From Neoalteromonas flava (GTDB lineage: Bacteria; Pseudomonadota; Gammaproteobacteria; Enterobacterales; Alteromonadaceae): a stretch of 64,000 nucleotides of DNA. The notes under the pieces are model-generated. The model worked only from the letters and a program-made list of their open reading frames with translations. It was not told the DNA's origin and did no database searches. A program made the translations under genes and the position numbers. Position 1 is the first letter of the stretch, and each line of letters begins with the position of its first letter. The stretch is taken from NCBI RefSeq assembly GCF_002807685.1, contig NZ_PEAX01000002.1:372001-436000 (forward strand), given 5' to 3'. Shown here one piece after another: positions 17,470-26,989 of the stretch.

Positions 17470-17475
17470 AACAGC

Positions 17476-18759
17476 CTAACCTAACGTAGCAAACAAATAC
17501 GTTTTAAGTGCGGCATAATCAGCACTGCTTTCGGCCGCTAGACTTTCTTTACCTGCCACCTCAGCTAAAGCCGGCGGCAAATTGATCGGGCGACCCAGCA
17601 CGTTCTCTACCGATTCTCTAAACTTGGCCGGATGTGCGGTACCTAAAAACAAGCCAGTCTCACCCTCTTGTAAATGATGCTGCAAAGCACGATAAGCCAC
17701 TGCAGCATGGGGTTCGCTGATATAACCTAGCTTGGCAAGCTGCTTCATGGCCAACTGTGTATAATCTTCATCCACCATCTCGCCGGTGATGCAATCAGGC
17801 GTGATTTCCTTGCGTGCCAGCATAGCCTCAATGCGCGGCCAATTGTTCGGTTGACTCACATCCATCGCATTTGAGAGTGTTGCGATGGTTGGTTTAGGTT
17901 GCCATTGCCCGGTACGCAAAAAGCGCGGCACGGTATCATTCAGATTAGTAGCAGCGACGAAGCGTTTGATCGGAAGGCCCAATACTTTAGCAATAACACC
18001 TGCGGTCAGGTTACCAAAATTGCCACTGGGTACCGATACCACTAGCTGCTCACGCTTATCTTTAGGTAACTGCGCCACAGCTTCAAAGTAATAACAAACT
18101 TGAGCAACTAAACGGCTAATATTAATTGAATTTGCTGAATTTAAATGCAAACCATCGCGCACATCAGGATCATCAAACGCTTGCTTCACCAACGCCTGAC
18201 AAGCGTCAAAGTCACCGTCTATCGCAACAGTATGTATATTCCCGCCTAAGGTAGTAAACAATTTTTCTTGCAGTGGGCTGATCTTACCTTTCGGGAACAA
18301 GATCACCACATTGATATTGTCGATACCATGGAATGCATGTGCTACAGCAGCGCCTGTATCACCCGATGTTGCCGTTAGAATCGTAATCGGTTGACCGTGA
18401 CTGATATTCGCCAAGCATTGCGCCATGAAACGGCCGCCAAAGTCTTTGAATGCCAAGGTAGGCCCATGAAAAAGTTCTAAACAGTAGGTTTTGTCACCGA
18501 TCGCTTCGATGGGTGCTGGGAAGTTAAAGGCTGTGGTAACGATGTTACGCAAAACTTCTGGTGCTAAATCATCGCCGATAAGGTGTGACAGAATCGCGAT
18601 ACTGCGCTCCACCAGAGGCATATCTAATAGTTCGTCGACGTTATCTAATGCCACAAACTGTTCAGGAAAAAATAATCCTTGTTGTTTGCCCAAGCCGGTT
18701 TTTACGGCTTGGGGGAAATCCACGCGCTGTTCAGCGACTTTTAAATTAACTAATTCCAC
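17476..18759 (-). CDS. thrC: Threonine synthase
   Basis: ThrC converts O-phosphohomoserine to threonine with PLP, the last step of threonine synthesis. The 427-residue product matches E. coli ThrC from the first residues (ELVNLKVAEQRVDFPQAV; E. coli KLYNLKDHNEQVSFAQAV). The PLP lysine is in HGPTLAFKDFGGRFMAQ; TATSGDTGAAVAHAF and SVPSGNFGNLTAG bind the phosphate. The frame is open to 18843, inside thrB, but GTG 18759 gives the family N-terminus, 16 bases after the thrB stop with a GAGAAGAG box upstream. Confidence 0.95.
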   Translation of the reverse strand: MELVNLKVAEQRVDFPQAVKTGLGKQQGLFFPEQFVALDNVDELLDMPLVERSIAILSHLIGDDLAPEVLRNIVTTAFNFPAPIEAIGDKTYCLELFHGPTLAFKDFGGRFMAQCLANISHGQPITILTATSGDTGAAVAHAFHGIDNINVVILFPKGKISPLQEKLFTTLGGNIHTVAIDGDFDACQALVKQAFDDPDVRDGLHLNSANSINISRLVAQVCYYFEAVAQLPKDKREQLVVSVPSGNFGNLTAGVIAKVLGLPIKRFVAATNLNDTVPRFLRTGQWQPKPTIATLSNAMDVSQPNNWPRIEAMLARKEITPDCITGEMVDEDYTQLAMKQLAKLGYISEPHAAVAYRALQHHLQEGETGLFLGTAHPAKFRESVENVLGRPINLPPALAEVAGKESLAAESSADYAALKTYLFATLG

Positions 18760-18775
18760 GCAACTCTTCTCACTG

Positions 18776-19735
18776 TTATTCTGTTCTTGCCCCGATTGCC
18801 GGGACTGTGCATATATGACTAAATCCATCATCATTTTGCACATAATGTTGTTCTAAATAGGCTTTGATGGTCTCGGCTTTACTTAGTTCATCACTCACGC
18901 AAAACACCGTGGGCCCGGAGCCAGATATCCCAAAAGCGAGCCCGCCTAAAGCAAGTGTTGCCTCGCGCGCAGCATCAAATCCCGGCAGCAGTTGCTTACG
19001 CCAAGGCTCTGCAATCACATCATGAATAACTCTCGCAGCGCTGGCAGCATCTTGGCGATGTAACGCATCGATAAACACTCCGACTTGGCGCCCAAAGGTC
19101 AACACATCAGCGCGCGGATATTCGGTAGGTAAAATATCTCTAGCGGCAGCCGTCGACACGGATAAACCAGAGTAACAGACAACCCAATACCATTGCTTGA
19201 GATTAGGCAACACCCGACAAGGCGCTGAATTGTCTCCGGTCATTAACGTAATACCGCCCAGATAGGCCGGTGCAACATTGTCATAATGTATGCTGCCGCT
19301 GATCCGCCCTTCTAACTCAGCCATCATATTGAGTAATTGGTCAGCAGAGAATTTCTGCCCCATAAACTCATTTAACGCAGTTAAACCTGCCACAATAGAG
19401 GCGGCACTGCTGCCTAATCCACTACCAATAGGCAGACGTTTTTCAAGATGTAACGCCAGCGATGGCAGTGCTTGCCCTACTTTGGCGAGTTGCTCGGCGT
19501 AATAGTGATAGCACTGCATGACAATATTGTCTTGCATCGCGCCAGGTAATCGATTGGCAAACTTTCCTGACACCGTAAGTCGCGTCTCAGAAGCGCTTTC
19601 AACTCGCACACTGTCACCCAATTGGGTGCCATCGATGGGTTCTATTGCCGCACCTAATATGTCAAAACCAAGACTTATATTACCTATTGAGGCCGGTGAG
19701 TAAGCCGTAACCGGCGCAGATTGACTACTGGACAT
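18776..19735 (-). CDS. thrB: Homoserine kinase
   Basis: ThrB phosphorylates homoserine. It is a GHMP kinase of 319 residues: the N-terminal [20 protein letters not shown], the ATP-binding [18 protein letters not shown] and the C-terminal [16 protein letters not shown] are the three GHMP motifs. The ATG at 19735 overlaps the end of thrA by 11 bases, which indicates translational coupling. The protein follows E. coli ThrB closely in organisation. Confidence 0.96.
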   Translation of the reverse strand: MSSSQSAPVTAYSPASIGNISLGFDILGAAIEPIDGTQLGDSVRVESASETRLTVSGKFANRLPGAMQDNIVMQCYHYYAEQLAKVGQALPSLALHLEKRLPIGSGLGSSAASIVAGLTALNEFMGQKFSADQLLNMMAELEGRISGSIHYDNVAPAYLGGITLMTGDNSAPCRVLPNLKQWYWVVCYSGLSVSTAAARDILPTEYPRADVLTFGRQVGVFIDALHRQDAASAARVIHDVIAEPWRKQLLPGFDAAREATLALGGLAFGISGSGPTVFCVSDELSKAETIKAYLEQHYVQNDDGFSHICTVPAIGARTE

Positions 19736-22190
19736 CTTGTTTCCATGGCATGGTTCTTAAAATATCAGCAAAGACGCCCGCTGCCGTAACCGTTGCGCCT
19801 GCTCCATAACCTCTTATAACATAAGGAATAGGCTGATAATAGGCACTATGTATCGCCAACGCATTTTCACCGTCTTTTACAGCGGCCAGCGGGTGTTCCA
19901 GAGGTACTTCTTGAATGCTCACTGTGCATTTCCCGTCACTAATTGCACCCACATAGCGTAATACTTTGCCCTCTGCTTTCGCTGTTTCTACGCGCTTCGA
20001 AAAGGCAGCGTCTACCGCCGGTAGGTTTGCTAAAAAAGCGTCTACCGAACCGGATGCATCAAAATCTTCCGGTAAAACCGACTCAATTTGAATATCCGTT
20101 AGTTCAAGCTTCATATCCGCTTCACGTGCCATAATTAACAACTTGCGGGCCACATCCATACCGCTGAGGTCGTCCCTGGGGTCAGGCTCTGTATAGCCCT
20201 TTTCGCGGGCTATTTTGGTTGCTTCTGAAAGTGTTTTCCCAGCTTCCAGTTCTCCAAATACATAAGATAGTGAACCAGAAAGGATCCCCTCGAAACGCAC
20301 CAAACTATCACCGGCACTCAGCAACTTCTGCAAGTTATCAATGACCGGCAGTCCTGCACCCACAGTCGCCTCATATAAGTATTGGCGACTGGTTAACTGT
20401 GCCACATCGTGCAGTTGGTGATAATACTTGAGGGATTTAGTATTAGCTTTCTTATTGGGCGTCACTACATGAAATCCGCTTTCCAACAATCCTAAATACA
20501 TATCGGCTACTGAGTCACTACTCGTGCAATCAACAATGACTGGGTTAACCAGCGCATTATCGGAGACGAAATCACTGATAGTTTCGGCTGAGAAAGTTTG
20601 CTCCGCAGCTGCTAAGCGGTCTTTCCATCCGTTGTTGAGGTCGATACCCAAAGGATCCAGTAATATTTTTCTGCTATTTGCAATCCCATAGACGGTTAAA
20701 CGTACATTGCGCGCTAGTAATTGCGCTTGCTGACGCTCGATCTGGGCAAGTAAAGCACTACCTACGGTGCCGCAACCAATCAGAAATACATCAATAGTGT
20801 GTGAATTAGAGAAGAAGTTTTGATGGATAACCTTCACCGCTTTTTTACCCTTGCGACCTTCAATGACAGTCGAAATAGAACGTTCGGAAGAGCCCTGAGC
20901 AATAGCCACATTGTTCACTCGAGCTTGTGCGAGTGCAGCGAAGAAACGCGCTGCTAAGCCTTTTTGGTGACGCATGCCATCACCGACAAGTGTGACTATA
21001 GCGAGTCCTCTGCGCACTTCGATTGGATCCAGAAGCTGATTTGATAACTCCAATGCAAACGCGTCTTCCAATACATCTAACGCTTTAGTCGCGTCTTTCT
21101 CATGGATACAAAAACTAATGCTGTATTCGCTGGAAGACTGGGTAATTAGGCATATCGAGATATTTGCATGTGCCAATACTTCAAACACGCGACTGGCCAT
21201 GCCAACCATGCCTTTCATACCTGGCCCTGCAACATTAAACATGGCCATATCATCAAGCTGAGATATCCCTTTGACACTGGTCCACTTAGTGCTTGGTTCA
21301 GCGCTGATCAAGGTACCTAGTGCTGAAGGGTTAAGGGTATTTTTAATCCAGCAAGGAATATGAAATTGAGCAATCGGACCAATCGTTTTCGGGTGTAAAA
21401 CTTTAGCCCCAAAGTACGACAGTTCCATGGCTTCTTGATAGGTGAGCTTGTCCAGCAAGACCGCGCCTTCCACTTGATTCGGGTCAGCGTTATACACGCC
21501 ATCCACGTCGGTCCATATTTCACAGCACTGCGCGTTAATGCAGGCCGCCAAGATAGCCGCTGAATAGTCAGAACCATTACGTCCCAAAGTCACCTTTTCA
21601 CCGTCACTATTAGCGGCGACAAAACCTGGCATGATCAACAGTTCTGAACCATCCGTGGGTATGTCCGCAAAACGCGCTCGACTGGTCTGTAAGTCCGCAA
21701 CACTGTCCAAATAGTCACCCTCAGCAACGACGTATTGCACAGGGTCTATAATCCTATTTTTGACACCTGAAGCGCTGAGCAAGTGACTGAAGAGCGTTAC
21801 ACTCACGTATTCACCAATACTTAGAATCCCTGCCGTTACTGCAGGCGGCGCCATCCCTAACAATCGAACGCCTTCTAATTGAGCGGCCAAGGACGATAAA
21901 CGCTCGTTGATATAGGCTGACACTTGCTCAAGGTCAAATTCTGGCACAGCGGTATGCAGTTCAGTGGCAATGCTGTTTAGCGTCATTTCTAATTTGGCAA
22001 ACAATTCACCAAAATCGCGACTTTCAGCTGCCTCATCGCAGAGTAAAGACAGTGCATTGGTAACACCTTTAGGTGCGGACAACACCACTGCAGCCCCTTC
22101 GGCTGCATGAGCTTGACGGCTAATATCCACCACATTTAAATAGCGCTGCGCGTCTGCAAGTGATGAACCACCAAACTTCATAACCTTCAT
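19725..22190 (-). CDS. thrA: Bifunctional aspartokinase I / homoserine dehydrogenase I
   Basis: ThrA carries the first and third steps of threonine synthesis from aspartate. The 821-residue protein (E. coli 820) has the aspartokinase domain first ([33 protein letters not shown]), then a linker with two ACT-type regulatory domains (about 310-460), then homoserine dehydrogenase ([61 protein letters not shown]). Feedback by threonine is expected from the ACT domains. Its ribosome binding site AAGGGAGA is just upstream of ATG 22190, and transcription must pass the attenuator at 22221-22251. Confidence 0.97.
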   Translation of the reverse strand: MKVMKFGGSSLADAQRYLNVVDISRQAHAAEGAAVVLSAPKGVTNALSLLCDEAAESRDFGELFAKLEMTLNSIATELHTAVPEFDLEQVSAYINERLSSLAAQLEGVRLLGMAPPAVTAGILSIGEYVSVTLFSHLLSASGVKNRIIDPVQYVVAEGDYLDSVADLQTSRARFADIPTDGSELLIMPGFVAANSDGEKVTLGRNGSDYSAAILAACINAQCCEIWTDVDGVYNADPNQVEGAVLLDKLTYQEAMELSYFGAKVLHPKTIGPIAQFHIPCWIKNTLNPSALGTLISAEPSTKWTSVKGISQLDDMAMFNVAGPGMKGMVGMASRVFEVLAHANISICLITQSSSEYSISFCIHEKDATKALDVLEDAFALELSNQLLDPIEVRRGLAIVTLVGDGMRHQKGLAARFFAALAQARVNNVAIAQGSSERSISTVIEGRKGKKAVKVIHQNFFSNSHTIDVFLIGCGTVGSALLAQIERQQAQLLARNVRLTVYGIANSRKILLDPLGIDLNNGWKDRLAAAEQTFSAETISDFVSDNALVNPVIVDCTSSDSVADMYLGLLESGFHVVTPNKKANTKSLKYYHQLHDVAQLTSRQYLYEATVGAGLPVIDNLQKLLSAGDSLVRFEGILSGSLSYVFGELEAGKTLSEATKIAREKGYTEPDPRDDLSGMDVARKLLIMAREADMKLELTDIQIESVLPEDFDASGSVDAFLANLPAVDAAFSKRVETAKAEGKVLRYVGAISDGKCTVSIQEVPLEHPLAAVKDGENALAIHSAYYQPIPYVIRGYGAGATVTAAGVFADILRTMPWKQDVQ

Positions 22191-22220
22191 CGCTTATTCT
22201 CCCTTACCTGTTCTCACCGC

Positions 22221-22251
22221 AAAAAAAAACCCGCTTGGACTAAGCGGGCTT
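22221..22251 (-). terminator. Transcription attenuator of the threonine operon
   Basis: On the minus strand CCCGCTT-AGTCC-AAGCGGG is followed by nine T (plus strand nine A at 22221-22229). It lies between the leader peptide stop (22273) and thrA (22190). This is the position and form of the E. coli thr attenuator: stalling at Thr and Ile codons in the leader would prevent the hairpin. Confidence 0.9.
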
Positions 22252-22272
22252 TCGTTGAATTAGCTTTACGCA

Positions 22273-22338
22273 CTAGCCAACGACCGCCCTGTTTAAGGTG
22301 GTTGTCATCATGCCGGTAGTGCTAATAATTGTTTTCAT
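22273..22338 (-). CDS. thrL: Threonine operon leader peptide ThrL
   Basis: A 21-codon frame begins at ATG 22338 and ends at TAG 22275-22273. It reads MKTIISTTGMMTTTLNRA and three more residues. Six codons are Thr and two Ile, clustered as in E. coli ThrL (MKRISTTITTTITITTG). It lies just upstream of the hairpin with a T-run and of thrA. Ribosome stalling at these codons when charged tRNA-Thr or tRNA-Ile is scarce is the known mechanism for operon attenuation. No Shine-Dalgarno sequence is obvious, so initiation may be weak or leaderless. Confidence 0.88.
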   Translation of the reverse strand: MKTIISTTGMMTTTLNRAVVG

Positions 22339-22348
22339 GGGTGCAATG

Positions 22349-22372
22349 TGACGTATAGACGTCTAGATGTCA
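22349..22372. promoter_or_regulatory. 24-bp palindrome overlapping the thr promoter region
   Basis: Ten of twelve base pairs match around the perfect core TAGACGTCTA, with outer TGAC/GTCA arms. It starts 11 bases upstream of the thrL ATG. A -35-like TTGACA (22373-22368, minus strand) overlaps its outer arm; no good -10 lies at 17 bases. It may be an operator in addition to attenuation. Confidence 0.5.
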
Positions 22373-22477
22373 ATACCGTTTTTAAAATTTACCCCATTTG
22401 CTGCATCATTTGCTACCACCGAGACGCAACACTAACTGTATCAAAGTCGCATAGAGGTTCAACACGCAAAGAACTGC

Positions 22478-22512
22478 AATAAGAAAAGTTCCCGGCTATT
22501 GCAGCCGGGAAC
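22478..22512 (-). terminator. Rho-independent terminator of the minor pseudopilin operon
   Basis: Perfect 10-bp stem GTTCCCGGCT-GCAAT-AGCCGGGAAC read on the minus strand, followed by TTTTCTTATT. It starts 10 bases after the stop of the pilV-like gene. Confidence 0.9.
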
Positions 22513-22521
22513 AGTAATTGA

Positions 22522-24579
22522 CTAGATAGGCACTAACTCGATGATCAAGGCGAATTCACGATTTGAGGTGGCAGATAATTTCTTACTTAAATCGAGCTTA
22601 TTAGTGGTGACCACACTGCCATCAGGCTGCTTAACTTTTAATGTGGCGATGTAACCTGGCTTAGCGAAAGTAAATTCAATAAAGCCATTATAATTCTCAG
22701 ACACATTCGCACAGTTAAAGAACGGCGTTGATTTTCCTTTTGGCACATCAATCAAACAACTAAAGTTATTCGGTTGTGGATCTATAGAAATCGTCGTTAA
22801 GTCGACGTAGCTGGCCTTCTTAGTATTATTAGTTTCACAGCTTTCAGCCACTCCATTGGTGGTAATAATACAGTTAATGTCGACCACTAAGCCGTAAAAT
22901 TTCTCAGTCCCTGATTTGCTGCTGACTGTAACAGTCACGGTATCATCCACTCGACCAGCAGCGACTTCATCCGGTGATATTGGTCCAGTACCCGTAATAC
23001 TCGCGTTATATGCGTAGCCCTGTACACCTACGTTGGTCACACCATCGGTTTTCGCTTCCAGACGACCACGGCTGTAGGTGCCATAAAAATCATTCACCGG
23101 GTCAACAATAGTTTCGATATCTTCTTGGGTAACCGTTGCAATGACAGGATTTACCGTACTCCAATCCGATAACAAGGTTAGATTAATATCGTAGAAGGGC
23201 GTGTAGGCTTTCCAGTCTGGATCATTAGCCGCAATCATACCTTGTACCGCTGCCAAGTGTGATGACGTCATACGGTCAAGATAAATCCCACGGGCAATCA
23301 ATTGATAACCCCCGGGCAATACTGTCATATCCCGTCCTGCTGGTTTCGTAGGGCGTGCACCGCCAACGATTTCGGCTTCGATAACACCTTCTGAATAGGT
23401 GGTATAGGCGGTTAAATTAGCACCGGCAAACAAATACGCATCGTCAAATTCAACAATGTCAATTAACTGCCAATCGGGATACAAGGTAAAGAATCCGTTC
23501 ACGCGTTTAAAGCGACAGGCCTCGTGATATTTGTCGCCGATACCCGACGCTAACGAAAAGTTACCCAAATTATCGCGGAAGTAATGTTTATGTGGGCCCC
23601 CATTTTCCATGCGGTAATAGTCTTCATTGGCTATCGTTGTGGCATTGTCATGATGGTCGCGGCAACACTGAACACATAAAGAGGGTTGTTGGTTATTAGC
23701 CGGAACCCCAGTCATTTTTGTCATTTCGCTGCCTGGTTTGACGATTAATTCACCGTTATTCAAAACGGTCATTGCGGCAGACATGCCTTTACCACTGCCA
23801 GCCAATGCGCACGTGCAATTAACTGTTAAAAATTCCTCTTGCTCAAGCTTATCGGTTTGATTCTGCAATTCGATGTAGCGAATCGTTTCGAACTGTACAA
23901 TGTTATTCTCGCCTTGATTATCAATATCAGGTACTGGCTTACTGGTTTCAATCTTTTCGCCGTTACCCAAATCATAAGAAATAACATCCGGAGCAGCGCC
24001 TGGCGTGTAAGCGACCTGAGGCTGATTTTTCGCGTTGTTAGTTTCATTCGTTGCCTGGAAACTTCGGCCTACAGGAATGGGAGCAATGTTGCCGTCAATG
24101 GTTACATTCTTCGCATTCCCTTCACTGTCTACATAAGCTACCGTGACAGTTACCGCCTTCTGTGAGGGGTATGTGGGCAGCACCAGAGGTAAGCCGGGAT
24201 TCCCCGCATTTAGCCAGGTATCGGCGGTACCATCTGCATCAGTGTCAACAAAGTATTGGTCTGTTACTTGCCAACTACGGGTAAATTGATGCACCTGCCC
24301 AGCGGCTGATTTGATCGCAATATTCACCGGCCCTGCTGCAATTGCACCGCCAAAGTTATTCACAATGTCATTGTACGCAATCACCCCCGCAGTGGTCTGT
24401 AACTCTTCGAATTGACGCAGATCATCAAGCTTCTCTTGCGCCAATTCGGTGGCTACGGAGCGTAAATTTATCGTCGTATCCGAACGAATAAACTCACTTT
24501 GTAACGTGACATAACCGGTTACACCGATCATTACGATCAATGCCACCACTATTACTTCAACTAAGGCAAAACCTCTCAT
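22522..24579 (-). CDS. pilV: Very large PilV-like minor pseudopilin with Cys/His-rich middle region
   Basis: A 685-residue protein with a type III (prepilin) signal: MRG followed by FALVEVIVVALIVMIG, with Glu5 of the mature chain. It should be cleaved and methylated by PilD and join a type IV pilus tip complex. Typical PilV proteins have under 200 residues; the rest here is extra. About residues 255-345 are rich in Cys and His (VNCTCALAG, LCVQCCRDHHDN, GGPHKHYF, HEACRF), which suggests disulfides or metal binding. The C-terminal third is beta-rich with more cysteines. ATG 24579 follows GAGAGGT, 10 bases after the pilX stop. The gene is last in the operon, where pilY1 would be expected but is absent. 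Confidence 0.8.
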   Translation of the reverse strand: MRGFALVEVIVVALIVMIGVTGYVTLQSEFIRSDTTINLRSVATELAQEKLDDLRQFEELQTTAGVIAYNDIVNNFGGAIAAGPVNIAIKSAAGQVHQFTRSWQVTDQYFVDTDADGTADTWLNAGNPGLPLVLPTYPSQKAVTVTVAYVDSEGNAKNVTIDGNIAPIPVGRSFQATNETNNAKNQPQVAYTPGAAPDVISYDLGNGEKIETSKPVPDIDNQGENNIVQFETIRYIELQNQTDKLEQEEFLTVNCTCALAGSGKGMSAAMTVLNNGELIVKPGSEMTKMTGVPANNQQPSLCVQCCRDHHDNATTIANEDYYRMENGGPHKHYFRDNLGNFSLASGIGDKYHEACRFKRVNGFFTLYPDWQLIDIVEFDDAYLFAGANLTAYTTYSEGVIEAEIVGGARPTKPAGRDMTVLPGGYQLIARGIYLDRMTSSHLAAVQGMIAANDPDWKAYTPFYDINLTLLSDWSTVNPVIATVTQEDIETIVDPVNDFYGTYSRGRLEAKTDGVTNVGVQGYAYNASITGTGPISPDEVAAGRVDDTVTVTVSSKSGTEKFYGLVVDINCIITTNGVAESCETNNTKKASYVDLTTISIDPQPNNFSCLIDVPKGKSTPFFNCANVSENYNGFIEFTFAKPGYIATLKVKQPDGSVVTTNKLDLSKKLSATSNREFALIIELVPI

Positions 24580-24589
24580 ACTTACCTCT

Positions 24590-25723
24590 CTAAAAATCGC
24601 GCCAGCTGCCAGGAATGCGAGCGACACGCTGGAAAGTGTCGTTTAATTCGAGTTGAGCCAGGACGTCAGCATCGTAAACTGCGTTGTAGGTACCGTTAGC
24701 GTGACCAACTGGATGATTTGAAGCAACCACGCCATTGACCAAAGCACCACCAATCATATTGATTTCAAAATTAGCTACTACGCCAGGTTTACGAAAAGAA
24801 AAAACCATTCCATTTATCTCGGCGCCACCATTCATGGTTAGATCACCGTCGGTTACTACTAAAATCACCGGGTCAGCGATTGTCCCTACCACTGTACCGG
24901 CGTTGATTTGGCAATTGCCATCCATCCAAATTAAGCCTGATGTGCCGGCATTAAGTCCCGCACAGGTGTTGATAATTTGATCCGCATCGGACCTTAACGT
25001 GGCCCATTCATTCTCAGGAACGTTAAATAAATACTCCATCAGATCGGTTGGAAAACTCGGATCATTGTCAAGAATATCCAAGTCCTTAAAACCCTTCTCC
25101 GAGTAGGGCGAAGAACTGCAGTTGCCATCATTAAATTCCTGTAAGCCACAGGTTGTACCGCTACCATTGTTTAGGTCTACGGCTAAATCTGTCCAAATCG
25201 ACAATGGAACACCAGTCCCACCACCGTTGGGATTCGCTGCAACCTCAAAGTTGCCTCCCACCGACAAACCTCCCGCTACGATCAGCGGTACATCCGGTGG
25301 ATTGGCCAGCACCGAATACTGCAAAGCTTGCTCAGTGACTGTTACAGAGGCTAAACCATCCGCTGAAGTTCCAACCGAAGTAATAGTTACCACATCTACC
25401 GTAGACGACAGACGATTAACCTGCTGACGCACCCCGTTAGCATTAAATTGGCTTTGATTGGTCAGCACTTCATTAAATGCTGCGCCGTTCCACCGTGGTT
25501 CATCATGCAAACGACCGAATGATTTGCTTAAGCCAGCCTCCGCAGCAGCAAATGCTTCTTTATAGTTTTGCGTATTCAGCGTAATTTGATGTTCAACTGA
25601 TTTGATCCGCCCCGTATACAAGGTTCCTAAAGTCACCAAGACCAACAAAAGAATTGACGCCGCCAACATCATGGCGCCGCGCTGAGAAAAAGAAGAAGGG
25701 TGTTGAGGAAGATGATTAATCAT
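24590..25723 (-). CDS. pilX: PilX-like minor pilus protein
   Basis: A 377-residue protein with a PilX-type N-terminus: QRGAMMLAASILLLVLVTLGTLY is the membrane helix and KEAFAAAEAGLSKSFGRL is the conserved region after it (AAEAGL). The rest is beta-helix-like, with repeated Gly/Asn turns such as GGLSVGGNFEVAANP and DGDLTMNGGAEINGMVFSF. PilX proteins assist assembly of type IV pili. The ATG at 25723 overlaps the end of pilW by 8 bases. Acinetobacter or Pseudomonas PilX is shorter, so the beta-helical extension is unusual. Confidence 0.8.
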   Translation of the reverse strand: MINHLPQHPSSFSQRGAMMLAASILLLVLVTLGTLYTGRIKSVEHQITLNTQNYKEAFAAAEAGLSKSFGRLHDEPRWNGAAFNEVLTNQSQFNANGVRQQVNRLSSTVDVVTITSVGTSADGLASVTVTEQALQYSVLANPPDVPLIVAGGLSVGGNFEVAANPNGGGTGVPLSIWTDLAVDLNNGSGTTCGLQEFNDGNCSSSPYSEKGFKDLDILDNDPSFPTDLMEYLFNVPENEWATLRSDADQIINTCAGLNAGTSGLIWMDGNCQINAGTVVGTIADPVILVVTDGDLTMNGGAEINGMVFSFRKPGVVANFEINMIGGALVNGVVASNHPVGHANGTYNAVYDADVLAQLELNDTFQRVARIPGSWRDF

Positions 25724-26351
25724 AATTTCTTACCACAAAGCTTGAATCGAAACGCCGACTTATCGCATTGTCAGCCACTAGCTGGGCTTGCAGACTGATA
25801 GTAATTTCGTTGGCTGCAATGCCATTTTCAATGATTTGATTGAGTACAAAGGTCAGCGATGTCACGACTGTCATACCGGGATCCGTTAATGGTATCCAGC
25901 CTAAATCCGCGCATTGTAATCCATTAGTACGCATTTCCACGACGCCATTGCGCAGCCGATAACCGTAGTTTTCATTTACCCCAGCTGCTACGTCCATTAC
26001 GCCATTATTGTTATCATCGTAGGCAAACACGATGCAGCTGTTGAGTAACTCACCAGGAAACTCACTGATTTGTAATGTTCCGGCAAAGGGCGATGGATTC
26101 GCTGCTGGATCGGCAATCATGACCAATGTGCTGCCATTATAGCCAGCACGTCGAACGTCCCGAGTGATCAACGTCATGACGTTGCCCACTTCTTCATTTA
26201 GCCTAGAACTGGCCAGTAATTTTGCATTCACGCCCATCCCATAGCCAACTAAACCAGCGAGTGCGGAAATTGCCGTCACGCCAATTGCTAGTGCAATCAA
26301 TAATTCAATGAGTGATGCGCCGGTTTGTTGTTTTCTACTTTTCACTAACAT
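25716..26351 (-). CDS. pilW: PilW-like minor pseudopilin
   Basis: A 211-residue protein with a prepilin-type N-terminus QQTG followed by ASLIELLIALAIGVTAISALAGLVGYG. The charged residues before the Gly and Glu5 after it are typical. It continues with RLNEEVGNVMTLITRDVRRAGYNG, the conserved RRAGY motif of PilW. It is needed in other bacteria to prime pilus assembly. It overlaps fimT by 7 bases upstream and pilX by 8 bases downstream. Confidence 0.88.
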   Translation of the reverse strand: MLVKSRKQQTGASLIELLIALAIGVTAISALAGLVGYGMGVNAKLLASSRLNEEVGNVMTLITRDVRRAGYNGSTLVMIADPAANPSPFAGTLQISEFPGELLNSCIVFAYDDNNNGVMDVAAGVNENYGYRLRNGVVEMRTNGLQCADLGWIPLTDPGMTVVTSLTFVLNQIIENGIAANEITISLQAQLVADNAISRRFDSSFVVRNYD

Positions 26352-26872
26352 TGTGGATATGTCCCCAAGTCACCAACCTCAGTGCAAACACGGAGTCTAC
26401 CTACGGTGTTTAATTCAATGCGCGCTTCGGTACTGCCATCAGAGAGCACAAACGACCCAGCGTTATTTAACGCCATCCCGCGTTGACCGTCATACACCGT
26501 GAATCCGTTCCCACCAAAATTAATTTCCTGCAAAACGATATTTTCAAAATCGGCTGCCGCAACCACGCGCTCCACGCCATCCACTAAACAACTATTCGCC
26601 ACCTGACAGTTGCAAGGTCCAACATCACTAATACCAATGCACCAAGGTGTTGTTGCTTCAAACGAGACCGTCACATTGTTGCCTGAGCTAATCGCTCGCG
26701 CGCGCGCAGCTTGCATGGCAAAATAACTCGACTCAACAGCACCTTTGTGTGTCATGGTGCGTTGTGCGTCGATGATTGATGGCGCACCCAACGAGATAAC
26801 TAATCCGATCAATGCTATGACCACAACGAGCTCGATCAGAGTTAAACCGTGAGTGATGTACGTGCTTCGCAA
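26345..26872 (-). CDS. fimT: GspH/FimT-type minor pseudopilin
   Basis: A 175-residue pseudopilin, first of the four-gene minor pilin operon. The prepilin signal is THG followed by LTLIELVVVIALIGLVISLGAPS. Next comes a GspH-like domain with QAARARAISSGNNVTVSF and a C-terminal pair of cysteines (CTEVGDLGTYPQC). The start is TTG 26872, as no ATG precedes the signal; AGGT lies about nine bases upstream. It is divergent from the pilE-like gene with 117 bases of AT-rich spacer between. Confidence 0.85.
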   Translation of the reverse strand: MRSTYITHGLTLIELVVVIALIGLVISLGAPSIIDAQRTMTHKGAVESSYFAMQAARARAISSGNNVTVSFEATTPWCIGISDVGPCNCQVANSCLVDGVERVVAAADFENIVLQEINFGGNGFTVYDGQRGMALNNAGSFVLSDGSTEARIELNTVGRLRVCTEVGDLGTYPQC

Positions 26873-26989
26873 AATTAATACCTAAACGTTAATTAATTAA
26901 ATCTATACTATAGTCCTATTGAATCATTGTAGATGAGATCCCGCACTTAAGCGTATCTGTCTGCACAATTGGTATAAGAGGTAATAATT

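Noticed and set aside
18491-18856. A 121-codon frame antisense to thrC and thrB
   Set aside because: Both thr genes are intact on the other strand.
22345-22373. TTGACA as the -35 box of a standard thr promoter
   Set aside because: The hexamer is perfect, but no acceptable -10 lies 16-18 bases downstream (CACATT only) and the start would fall on the thrL ATG; left as undecided.
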